Source: an uncultured Selenomonadales bacterium (GTDB taxonomy: Bacteria; Bacillota; Negativicutes; Selenomonadales; Selenomonadaceae). From it: DNA of 32,598 nt. Under the pieces are notes generated by a model. It ran no database searches. It was not told the origin of the DNA and saw nothing but the letters and a program-made list of their open reading frames with translations. The DNA is taken from positions 1 to 32,598 of the forward strand of contig CALEPR010000048.1 of assembly GCA_937910665.1 (NCBI GenBank), in the 5' to 3' direction. The position numbers and the translations under genes are program-made. Shown piece after piece: positions 24,407 through 30,991 of the stretch; position 1 is the first letter of the stretch, and every line of letters begins with the position of its first letter.

Positions 24407-24877
24407 CTAATCCCAATGTCCGCTGCCGGATTTACTTTTTACCATTTCGCAGTCGCAATTTGGACAGAGCAATTTTATTTCCGTCCGCAAAAAATTTTTT
24501 TCAGTGACGACCTCGACAGATTCTCCGCAGTAACTGCACTTGTGTTGAAATTTTTTTGCAAGATTATAATTTTTTTCAAACTCGAAAGGCAGCGGAAAAA
24601 TTTCTTCGCGAAAAAAATTTTCTTTCGGCAAATACATTGTCAAATCTCTGACCATTTCATGATGTCCGCAATTTTTACAGTTCGCCAGAACTCTGGAAAC
24701 GTCGATCACTCCGCTCGGATTGTCGATTAAAAATTTCTGAATCTCCGCGCCCAAATTTCCGACAATCGCGCTGTTCAAAATTTCTTGATAGGTTTCCGGA
24801 TACTTGCCGCCGATTCCAAAATAAAATTTTAATTTGTGTCCGCAATTTTCGCATCGAAAAGTAAAAAATTTTCCCAT
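24407..24877 (-). CDS. CpXC-domain zinc-binding protein of unknown function
   Basis: This is a 156-aa protein with four CxxC pairs: CENC (residues 9-12), CKNC, CSYC and CPNC, which suggests two zinc ribbons. Between the first and second pairs is a helical stretch (YPETYQEILNSAIVGNLGAEIQKFL), the arrangement I associate with CpXC-domain proteins. There is no signal peptide, so it is cytoplasmic. The start is ATG 24877 with GGGGAG upstream. It lies 24 bp behind the amino acid decarboxylase gene on the same strand and is probably co-transcribed with it. A nucleic-acid or protein-binding role is possible, but nothing in the sequence decides it. Confidence 0.75.
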   Translation of the reverse strand: MGKFFTFRCENCGHKLKFYFGIGGKYPETYQEILNSAIVGNLGAEIQKFLIDNPSGVIDVSRVLANCKNCGHHEMVRDLTMYLPKENFFREEIFPLPFEFEKNYNLAKKFQHKCSYCGESVEVVTEKNFLRTEIKLLCPNCDCEMVKSKSGSGHWD

Positions 24878-24901
24878 AAAAATTTCTCCCCAAAAATTTT
24901 T

Positions 24902-26359
24902 TCAGTCGTCAATGACTTGCAAATTTCTGACAGACATATCTTCCGGTCCGGTAATTTGACAGCCTTTTTTCTTTGCGTACTTGATGTAGTCTAAAATTTC
25001 TTTCGTGACTCTTTCGCCCGGCGCAAGAATCGGAATACCCGGCGGATAACACATTAAAAATTCTGCGACAGTTTTGCCGACAGTTTCCGCAAGCGGCAGA
25101 GATTTTTTATTTGCATAGAAAGCATCTTTCGGAGAAGTATCGACAATCGGATCTATGTACTCGGTCTTGAAAAGTTTTGCGGGATCTTTTCGATAATTTC
25201 TTTTTATGTCGGCGAGAGCGGAAACAAGTCTCTCAATATCTTTTTTTCTGTCGCCGATCGAAACGTAAGCCAAAGTGTTTGCAATATCTCCGAATTCCAT
25301 TTGAATATCATATTCGTCGCGCAGAATATCATAAACTTCAATTCCTGCCAGTCCGACCGAGCGAGTGAAGATAGAAAGTTTTGTTGTGTCGAAATCAAAA
25401 ACTGCGTCGCCGTCCACCAGTTCTTTTCCGTAAGCGTACCAGCCGCCGAGAGCATTTATTTCGTCTCGCGCATACTCGACAAGATTTATCACGCCGTCAA
25501 AAATTTCCTCGCCGTGCAGAGCTAAATTTCTGCGCGAAATATCCAAACTCGACATAAGCAGATATGATCCTGAAGTCGATTGAGTTAAATTTATAATTTG
25601 ATGAACATGACCGGCGTTAATATTTTTTCCAATCAGCAGGAAAGAACTTTGCGTCAAACTTCCTCCCGATTTGTGCATGGAAACTGCAGCCATATCCGCG
25701 CCGACTGACATGGCAGACTTCGGAAGTTTTGAACTGAAATAAAATTGTGTGCCGTGTGCTTCGTCAGCCAAAAGTTTCATTCCGCGCTTGTGAGCCTCCG
25801 CAGTTATTTTTTCAATGTCGGAACAAATTCCATAATAAGTTGGATTATTTACCAAAACGGCTTTAGCGTCAGGATTTTTTTCCATCGCGTCGATAACTTC
25901 AGAAACTTTCATGCCGAGAGAAATTCCGAGCATTTCATCGACTTGAGGATTTATATAAACAGGAGTCGCGCCGCACAAAATTAAAGCGTTGATTGCGGAG
26001 CGATGAACATTTCGCGGCAAAATAATTTTTTCGCCGGGTTTAACAGTAGAAAGAACCATAGCTTGAACAGCCGAAGTAGTTCCGCCGACCATGAAAAAAC
26101 TGTTCGCCGCACCGAAAGCATCAGCCGCCAACTTTTCAGCGTCGCGAATGACTGATATAGGGTGACAAAGATTGTCCAACATTTTCATGGAATTAACATC
26201 GACGTCTAAACAATCTTGTCCCAAAAATTCTGCAAGTTCTTTGTTTCCTCTGCCGCGTTTGTGCCCGGGAACATCGAAAGGCACAAGTCTGGTTGACTTC
26301 ATTTTCTCCAACGCCTCGAGCACAGGAGCTCTGTCCTGCGTCAAATATTCTAAACTCAA
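24902..26359 (-). CDS. Orn/Lys/Arg decarboxylase, short Gram-positive type
   Basis: This 485-aa PLP-dependent decarboxylase (fold I, SpeA/Cad type) makes a polyamine or its precursor from arginine, lysine or ornithine. The N-terminal motif is PFDVPGHKRGRG. The domain then shows VGGTTSAVQAMVLST, the PLP-region LADEAHGTQF, and Schiff-base Lys K230 in SMHKSGGSLTQSS. The C-terminal Orn/Lys/Arg decarboxylase domain includes YPPGIPILAPGE. It lacks the N-terminal wing of the large enterobacterial enzymes. I choose TTG 26359, with AAGGTGA upstream; the open frame extends to 26545 without a ribosome binding site. The exact amino acid specificity cannot be settled from the sequence. Confidence 0.92.
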   Translation of the reverse strand: MSLEYLTQDRAPVLEALEKMKSTRLVPFDVPGHKRGRGNKELAEFLGQDCLDVDVNSMKMLDNLCHPISVIRDAEKLAADAFGAANSFFMVGGTTSAVQAMVLSTVKPGEKIILPRNVHRSAINALILCGATPVYINPQVDEMLGISLGMKVSEVIDAMEKNPDAKAVLVNNPTYYGICSDIEKITAEAHKRGMKLLADEAHGTQFYFSSKLPKSAMSVGADMAAVSMHKSGGSLTQSSFLLIGKNINAGHVHQIINLTQSTSGSYLLMSSLDISRRNLALHGEEIFDGVINLVEYARDEINALGGWYAYGKELVDGDAVFDFDTTKLSIFTRSVGLAGIEVYDILRDEYDIQMEFGDIANTLAYVSIGDRKKDIERLVSALADIKRNYRKDPAKLFKTEYIDPIVDTSPKDAFYANKKSLPLAETVGKTVAEFLMCYPPGIPILAPGERVTKEILDYIKYAKKKGCQITGPEDMSVRNLQVIDD

Positions 26360-26433
26360 AATTATCACCTTCAAAAATTTTTGTGAAGTGATTTTACAAT
26401 GAATCGAAAAAGTTATAAAGAAAAAATTTTCTG

Positions 26434-26463
26434 CTGACAAGCGAAAGATAAAAATGCTATAAT
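26434..26463 (+). promoter_or_regulatory. Promoter of the HydF-like GTPase gene
   Basis: CTGACA and a perfect TATAAT are separated by 18 bp, 25 bp before the start codon. Confidence 0.6.
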
Positions 26464-26488
26464 CAATAAAAAAAAGGAGAGTGGACGG

Positions 26489-26941
26489 ATGAGACAGGTT
26501 GGAATTTTTGGAAAACGCAAAAGCGGCAAGTCGGCACTTCTTCACGCACTCAGAAAAACCGATATGATGGGCGGGACAAATTTCAGCGCAGTGGAAATTA
26601 CCGGAGTCGGAAAAATTATGTTGGTCGATACGGTCGGAGTGGATGCGCCCGACTCGACGGCAGAAAGATCTGCGGCGAGCATCGAAGTAGCTTTGATGTT
26701 AATTGCGAATGAATCTTTTGAGTTGGAACTTGCTTGGCTCAGTAAACTTCGGAAGCTCGGAGCGGAAATTATTGTCGTGATTAGTCAAGCCGATAAATTT
26801 TCTGACGGCGGAAAATCTTTGGCGGCGGCTGTCAGAGAAGTTTCGGGACTTGAAACAATTTGCGTGAGTGCGACTGTCGGCTATGGAATTGACGAACTCC
26901 ATTCCGTAATTATTGAAAAACTCTCCAAAAATCAGAGGTGA
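26489..26941 (+). CDS. Minimal GTPase with HydF-like G domain
   Basis: This 150-aa protein consists of one G domain. G1 is GIFGKRKSGKSAL, close to the GIFGRRNAGKSSL type of HydF. FSAVEITGVGKIMLVDTVGVD matches the strand leading to G3 (DTVG). G4 is degenerate (VISQADK in place of NKAD), and G5 is SAT with GYGIDELHSVIIEKL at the end. Compared with HydF (about 400 aa) it lacks the dimerisation and iron-sulphur domains, and the switch I region is about a dozen residues shorter, without the GTTTDP motif. It may be a decayed or repurposed HydF paralogue; EutP/PduV-like is an alternative. The start is ATG 26489 after AAGGAGAG. The next gene begins 6 bp after its stop. Confidence 0.6.
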   Translation: MRQVGIFGKRKSGKSALLHALRKTDMMGGTNFSAVEITGVGKIMLVDTVGVDAPDSTAERSAASIEVALMLIANESFELELAWLSKLRKLGAEIIVVISQADKFSDGGKSLAAAVREVSGLETICVSATVGYGIDELHSVIIEKLSKNQR

Positions 26942-26947
26942 ATTATT

Positions 26948-27886
26948 TTGAGCGATAAATTTTTTAAAATTTTTTCTGCGGCGATTGTTGGAATTTTGTT
27001 TTTTGCACTCGGAACTTTTGAAAAAACTTTTGCCGCACCAAATTCTGAAGTTCAATGGTACTGGTTGAAATCTGACGACAAGTACAGCAAATTTTTTGAT
27101 CCCGACTCGGTAAAAGTTGTCAAGCAAGCCAGAGTTCTCAAAAAAATAAAAAATGCTGCAGGAGAAATTGAAGAAACTGAAAAAGTTGTTCCGACAGAAA
27201 TTGAAGCGTGGACCAAGACGGCTTACACTTACGAAGGCGCAGCGGAAACAATTTCAAACTATGGAATCAATGCGACTTTGCCCGATCCGAAATTTTTATC
27301 TTACAGTCTTGCTCTGTTCAGAATAAATCCTCAGACAAGAACAATTCAGTACGCACGAGAAGATTTTTACAATTCAAAAGATCAAATTATCTGGTCCAGA
27401 GCCGACGGCCCCGTTAAGGAAATACATTCGCAGTCTTTTGACGAAGATTTTTACTGCGCGATTGTCGACGAAATTTTTCGGCAGGGCGAAGTTGACAGAA
27501 AAAATGCAAAGGACAGGTGGATTGATCTTTGGAGCTACACCAATTCCGAAGGCTACACAACCACAGTCACCGGCGACACCACCACGATGCAAATGAAAGG
27601 AACAAATTTAATTCTCTGGATGTGGCAGGAAACAAAAAATCCAGACGGCAAGACGGTTGAAATTAAATTTATGAAAAAAGCTGTAAACCTTCCGCAAGGG
27701 ACAGAAAAAATGACTGAGGGAAAAATTTGGACTCCTACGACAAAAAATTTCCGCGAATTCACGGACGACAATAAAGACTCTTACAAAATGATTAAAAGCA
27801 CCGATCCCGAATACAAAGGGTTAGTCAGACTTCGCGCCTATGCAAAAGGATATTCGACTTGGGTTACAAGGTACTCGGTTTCTTGA
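26948..27886 (+). CDS. Secreted protein of unknown function
   Basis: This is a 312-aa protein, probably periplasmic. An N-terminal signal peptide (FFKIFSAAIVGILFFALGTF) ends near TFAAPN. The mature part begins with WYWLKSDDKYSKFFDPDSV, followed by a Lys/Glu-rich linker and EIEAWTKTAYTYEGAAETI. The second half holds WIDLWSYTNSEGYTTT, a Thr-rich turn region and LILWMWQETKNPDGKTVEIKF. The alternating aromatic pattern suggests beta structure, but I do not recognise a named family. The start is TTG 26948, six bases after GAGGTGA, which overlaps the stop of the GTPase gene, so the two are translationally linked. No function can be assigned. Confidence 0.75.
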   Translation: MSDKFFKIFSAAIVGILFFALGTFEKTFAAPNSEVQWYWLKSDDKYSKFFDPDSVKVVKQARVLKKIKNAAGEIEETEKVVPTEIEAWTKTAYTYEGAAETISNYGINATLPDPKFLSYSLALFRINPQTRTIQYAREDFYNSKDQIIWSRADGPVKEIHSQSFDEDFYCAIVDEIFRQGEVDRKNAKDRWIDLWSYTNSEGYTTTVTGDTTTMQMKGTNLILWMWQETKNPDGKTVEIKFMKKAVNLPQGTEKMTEGKIWTPTTKNFREFTDDNKDSYKMIKSTDPEYKGLVRLRAYAKGYSTWVTRYSVS

Positions 27887-27921
27887 GCCGAAAGTTATTT
27901 TGTCGATGACTTTGCAATTTA

Positions 27922-27950
27922 TTGACAGGAAAGTTTGCAGCTTGTAAAAT
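27922..27950 (+). promoter_or_regulatory. Promoter of the pyrH operon
   Basis: A perfect TTGACA and TAAAAT are separated by 17 bp, upstream of MITE copy C. This would place that element inside the pyrH 5' untranslated region. Confidence 0.7.
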
Positions 27951-27979
27951 TGTCAAACGATAAGCAGGATTAAATTTTT

Positions 27980-28108
27980 AGAACTTATGTTCACGAGTTC
28001 TGAAAATTAGGAAAAAGTTGTTGGGAGTTAATGATTACCGACTTATAATTTCACTAAATCCTTTGAACTAAATTCTATTCCCTGAAGCTGTGAATAAATG
28101 CAGTTTCT
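27980..28108. mobile_element. MITE-like element, copy C (129 bp), in the pyrH leader
   Basis: The left end is AGAACTTATGTTCACGAG. The right end, complemented, begins AGAAACTGCATTTATTCACAGC, a 4-base longer variant of the terminal repeat. TA flanks both sides. The right half is CTAAATC, CTTTGAA, CTAAATT, CTATTCC, CTGAAGC, nearly the same as copy B. It ends a few bases before the pyrH ribosome binding site. Confidence 0.65.
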
Positions 28109-28128
28109 TAATCAGCGGAGGCGATTGT

Positions 28129-28839
28129 ATGAAGTACAAAAGAATAGTTTTGAAACTCAGCGGCGAGTCGATGGCAGGAGAAAATGATTTTGGAATCAAT
28201 CCGCCGGTTGTCGAGGATATTGCCAAACAAATTAAAAAAATTCACGACGCAGGAATGGAAGTTGCAATCGTTGTCGGCGGCGGAAATATTTGGCGCGGAC
28301 TTTCAGGTTCGGCAAAGGGAATGGATCGCGCTCAAGCCGACTACATGGGAATGTTGGCGACAATTATGAATGCTCTCGCCCTGCAAGATGCATTGGAAAA
28401 AATGAATGTTTTTACCAGAGTTCAGACTGCTATCGAAATGCGAGAAGTTGCGGAACTTTATATTCGCCGTCGCGCCGTCCGTCATCTTGAAAAAATGCGC
28501 GTTGTAATTTTTGGCGGCGGCACAGGAAATCCTTACTTTTCGACAGACACAACTGCTGCCCTCCGCGCCGCTGAAATTGAGGCTGACGTAATTTTGATGG
28601 CGAAGAAAGGCACTGACGGAATTTATGACAGCGATCCGAACAAAAATCCCGACGCAAAAAAATTTGAATCGCTGACTTATCTGGAAATTTTAAATCGCGA
28701 ACTTCATGTCATGGACGCGACCGCGACAAGTCTTTGCATGGACAATCATATTCCGCTGGTGGTTTTCAACATCGACAATCATGAAAATATTGTTCGCGCA
28801 GCTTTCGGAGAAAATATCGGGACGACTGTTCACGCTTGA
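28129..28839 (+). CDS. pyrH: UMP kinase
   Basis: This 236-aa amino acid kinase-fold enzyme converts UMP to UDP and is usually allosterically controlled by UTP and GTP. Motifs: KRIVLKLSGESMAG, AIVVGGGNIWRG, DYMGMLATIMNALALQDALE, FGGGTGNPYFSTDTTAALRA, LMAKKGTDGIYDSDP and MDATATSLC. ATG 28129 is preceded by GGAGG with suitable spacing; the open frame reaches back to 28090 inside the MITE, which I reject. tsf is not upstream, unlike the common rpsB-tsf-pyrH-frr order. Confidence 0.97.
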   Translation: MKYKRIVLKLSGESMAGENDFGINPPVVEDIAKQIKKIHDAGMEVAIVVGGGNIWRGLSGSAKGMDRAQADYMGMLATIMNALALQDALEKMNVFTRVQTAIEMREVAELYIRRRAVRHLEKMRVVIFGGGTGNPYFSTDTTAALRAAEIEADVILMAKKGTDGIYDSDPNKNPDAKKFESLTYLEILNRELHVMDATATSLCMDNHIPLVVFNIDNHENIVRAAFGENIGTTVHA

Positions 28840-28851
28840 GGAGAAATTTTT

Positions 28852-29448
28852 ATGGACGCAGAAAATTTTATTGCAGTAAACACTTTAGCTGAAGAAAAAA
28901 TTTTTGACGGAGAAAAAGTTTTGCGCGTCGTGAAAAATGCAAAGTTGATGGACTTCGACACTGACAGCATTGTTAAGTTGAAAAATTTTGACTTTCACAA
29001 CGGCACGATTGAAGTTGAAATGCTCAGCAGACTTTTGCCCGACGCTCCCGACTTCGCTCGCGGTTTTATTGGAATTGCTTTCAGAATCGCGGAGGATAAT
29101 TCTGCGTTTGAAAGTTTTTATATTCGCCCGACAAATTCAATGACTGATGACCCTGTAAGAAAGTCTCACGGCTGTCAATATTTTTCATTTCCGAAATATA
29201 CTTTTGCTTACTTCCGCGAAAAAAATATTTCCGACTATGAAGCACCGATGAATTTCGGTTTGAATACTTGGGTTAAGTTGACGGCAAAAATTTTTGACGA
29301 CACGGCAGAATTTTTTTTGAATGATGAATTGACTTTGACTGTGAAAGATTTGAAATATGGAAAAAATCTTCGCGGCTCGGTGGGATTTTTTCTTGACACA
29401 GGTACTGAAGCATTTTACAAAAATTTGAAAATAGAAAAAACTGATTGA
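28852..29448 (+). CDS. Cytoplasmic concanavalin-like (DUF1080/3-keto-disaccharide hydrolase-like) protein
   Basis: This is a 198-aa, mostly beta-strand protein resembling the jelly-roll fold of DUF1080. Recognisable segments are FDFHNGTIEVEML, RGFIGIAFRIAEDNSAFESFYIRPTNS, VRKSHGCQYFSFPKYTFAYFRE, WVKLTAKIFDDTAEFFLNDE and GSVGFFLDTGTEAFYKNLKI. There is no signal peptide, which is unusual because many such proteins are exported. The start is ATG 28852 with GAGGAG, 12 bp behind pyrH, so it is embedded in the pyrH-frr operon. A carbohydrate-related role is possible by fold only. Confidence 0.65.
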   Translation: MDAENFIAVNTLAEEKIFDGEKVLRVVKNAKLMDFDTDSIVKLKNFDFHNGTIEVEMLSRLLPDAPDFARGFIGIAFRIAEDNSAFESFYIRPTNSMTDDPVRKSHGCQYFSFPKYTFAYFREKNISDYEAPMNFGLNTWVKLTAKIFDDTAEFFLNDELTLTVKDLKYGKNLRGSVGFFLDTGTEAFYKNLKIEKTD

Positions 29449-29464
29449 GGAAAAAGTTTTTGAC

Positions 29465-29526
29465 AGTTAGGAGTTAGAAAATATGAATGAGGAATTTTTT
29501 TAATTCCTCACTCCTAATTCCTAACT
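29465..29526 (+). repeat. Heptamer-repeat hairpin between the DUF1080-like gene and frr
   Basis: AGTTAGGAGTTAG with ATGAGGAATT pairs with AATTCCTCACT and CCTAATTCCTAACT to form a long imperfect hairpin around a T-rich loop. The 7-mer pattern (CTCACTC, CTAATTC, CTAACTA) links it to the repeat at 944. It sits 22 bp before frr. Confidence 0.6.
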
Positions 29527-29547
29527 ATTAGAAGGGGGAAGTTTTCA

Positions 29548-30105
29548 ATGACAAAAAAAATTATCGACAGCGCAGAGGAAAAGTTCAAGAAAACTTTGGA
29601 CGCTCTCAAAAAAGAATATGGCACACTTCGCGCAGGACGCGCCGCGCCGAGTTTACTGGATAAAGTTATGGTTGATTATTATGGAACGCCGACACCTGTC
29701 AACCAAGTTGCAAATGTTACGGTGCCTGAGCCGAGAATTATTTTAATTAAACCTTACGACAAAGGTTCGCTGAAAGATATTGAACGCGCAATTCAAAAAT
29801 CTGACTTGGGACTTACTCCGAACTCGGACGGAACTGCAATTCGCTTGGCAATTCCGCAGCCGACTCAGGAGCGCAGGAAAGAAATTGTAAAAGTCGTCAG
29901 CAAAAAAGCGGAGGAGTCAAAAGTCGCCATGAGAAATATTCGCCGCGACGCGAACGAGGCGATTAAAAAACTTGAAAAAGGAAAAGAAATTACTGAGGAC
30001 GATCGCAAGGACGGAGAAACAAAAGTTCAGAAAATGTTGGACAAATATATCAAGCAGGTTGACGAAGTAAAATCTGCAAAAGAAAAGGAAGTTATGGAAG
30101 TTTGA
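29548..30105 (+). CDS. frr: Ribosome recycling factor
   Basis: This 185-aa factor splits the post-termination ribosome with EF-G. It shows the two-domain pattern: a three-helix bundle at both ends (AEEKFKKTLDALKKEYGTLRAGRAAPSLLD and the C-terminal VSKKAEESKVAMRNIRRDANEAIKKLEK) flanking a small beta domain (VDYYGTPTPVNQVANVTVPEPRIILIKPYDK). Length is exactly typical. The start is ATG 29548 after AAGGGGGAAG. uppS overlaps its stop codon, indicating coupled translation. Confidence 0.97.
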   Translation: MTKKIIDSAEEKFKKTLDALKKEYGTLRAGRAAPSLLDKVMVDYYGTPTPVNQVANVTVPEPRIILIKPYDKGSLKDIERAIQKSDLGLTPNSDGTAIRLAIPQPTQERRKEIVKVVSKKAEESKVAMRNIRRDANEAIKKLEKGKEITEDDRKDGETKVQKMLDKYIKQVDEVKSAKEKEVMEV

Positions 30106-30860
30106 AAGGCGACTTCGATTCAAAACTTTTGAGCCGCGTCGATAAAAATAAATTGCCGCGCCATGTTGCAATTATCATGGACGGCAACGGACGCTGGGCA
30201 AGTATTCGCGGACTTTTGCGGAGCGCGGGACACACTGCAGGAGTTAAGACTCTGAAAAAAATTTTGACGCTCGCGGTGAATTTGGAACTTGAAGCTTTAA
30301 CTGTTTACGCCTTCTCCACAGAAAATTGGAAACGCCCTCACGCCGAAGTTGATTTTCTGATGCATCTTTTTTCCGAGTACATTGAGCGCGAGAAAATGGA
30401 AATGCATGAAAACAATGTGCGGATAAAATTTATCGGTCGGCTTGAAGAATTTTCCGCAGGGATTCGGAAACAAATTTTTGACGCGACAGAGCTTATGAAA
30501 AATAATTCCGGCGTGAAATTCAATATCGCGGCGAATTATGGCGGACAGGACGAAATTGTTCGCGCCGCTCAAAGTTTAGCCGAAAAAATTTCCGCAGGAA
30601 AAATTTTCCCGCAAGAAATTACTTCGGAAGTTTTTGAAAATGAACTCGACACAAAAAATCAGCCGCCTGTAGATTTATTGATTCGCACCGGCGGAGATTT
30701 CAGAATCAGTAACTTTTTACTTTGGCAGTCGGCTTACGCTGAATTTTGGTTCACCAAGACAAATTTTCCTGAATTTTCGCAGGAAGAATTTATCGACGCA
30801 CTTGTTGACTTTGGCAACCGCGAAAGAAAATTTGGTGCGCTGAATGAAAATAAAAAATAA
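30102..30860 (+). CDS. uppS: Undecaprenyl diphosphate synthase
   Basis: This 252-aa cis-prenyltransferase makes the C55 lipid carrier for peptidoglycan and LPS. The motifs are PRHVAIIMDGNGRWA (catalytic D27), GHTAGVKTLKKIL, LTVYAFSTENWKRP, FNIAANYGGQDEI and DLLIRTGGDFRISNFLLWQSAYAEFWF with the RxG and ExxF elements. The start is TTG 30102, sharing bases with the frr stop (TTGA), with GGAAG upstream. cdsA and dxr, its common downstream partners, are absent; a terminator and convergent purA follow. Confidence 0.96.
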   Translation: MKGDFDSKLLSRVDKNKLPRHVAIIMDGNGRWASIRGLLRSAGHTAGVKTLKKILTLAVNLELEALTVYAFSTENWKRPHAEVDFLMHLFSEYIEREKMEMHENNVRIKFIGRLEEFSAGIRKQIFDATELMKNNSGVKFNIAANYGGQDEIVRAAQSLAEKISAGKIFPQEITSEVFENELDTKNQPPVDLLIRTGGDFRISNFLLWQSAYAEFWFTKTNFPEFSQEEFIDALVDFGNRERKFGALNENKK

Positions 30861-30932
30861 TTGATGTCATCTTGAATTTATCAGTCCAAGTCGACATCTA
30901 AAAATGATAGTGAGTGCACTTTCTAAATATCA

Positions 30933-30977
30933 AAAGTTCGCGACCTGAGAAATTTTTCAAGCCGCGAACTTTTTTTT
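30933..30977. terminator. Bidirectional terminator between uppS and purA
   Basis: AAAGTTCGCG pairs with CGCGAACTTT around a 20-base partly self-complementary loop. Eight T follow on the plus strand (uppS side) and a TTTT run on the minus strand (purA side). Confidence 0.85.
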
Positions 30978-30991
30978 AGTTCAATTTGTTT

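Noticed and set aside
26360..26545. N-terminal 62-residue extension of the Orn/Lys/Arg decarboxylase
   Set aside because: It covers the divergent promoter region and overlaps the start of the GTPase gene; the translation is unlike the family.
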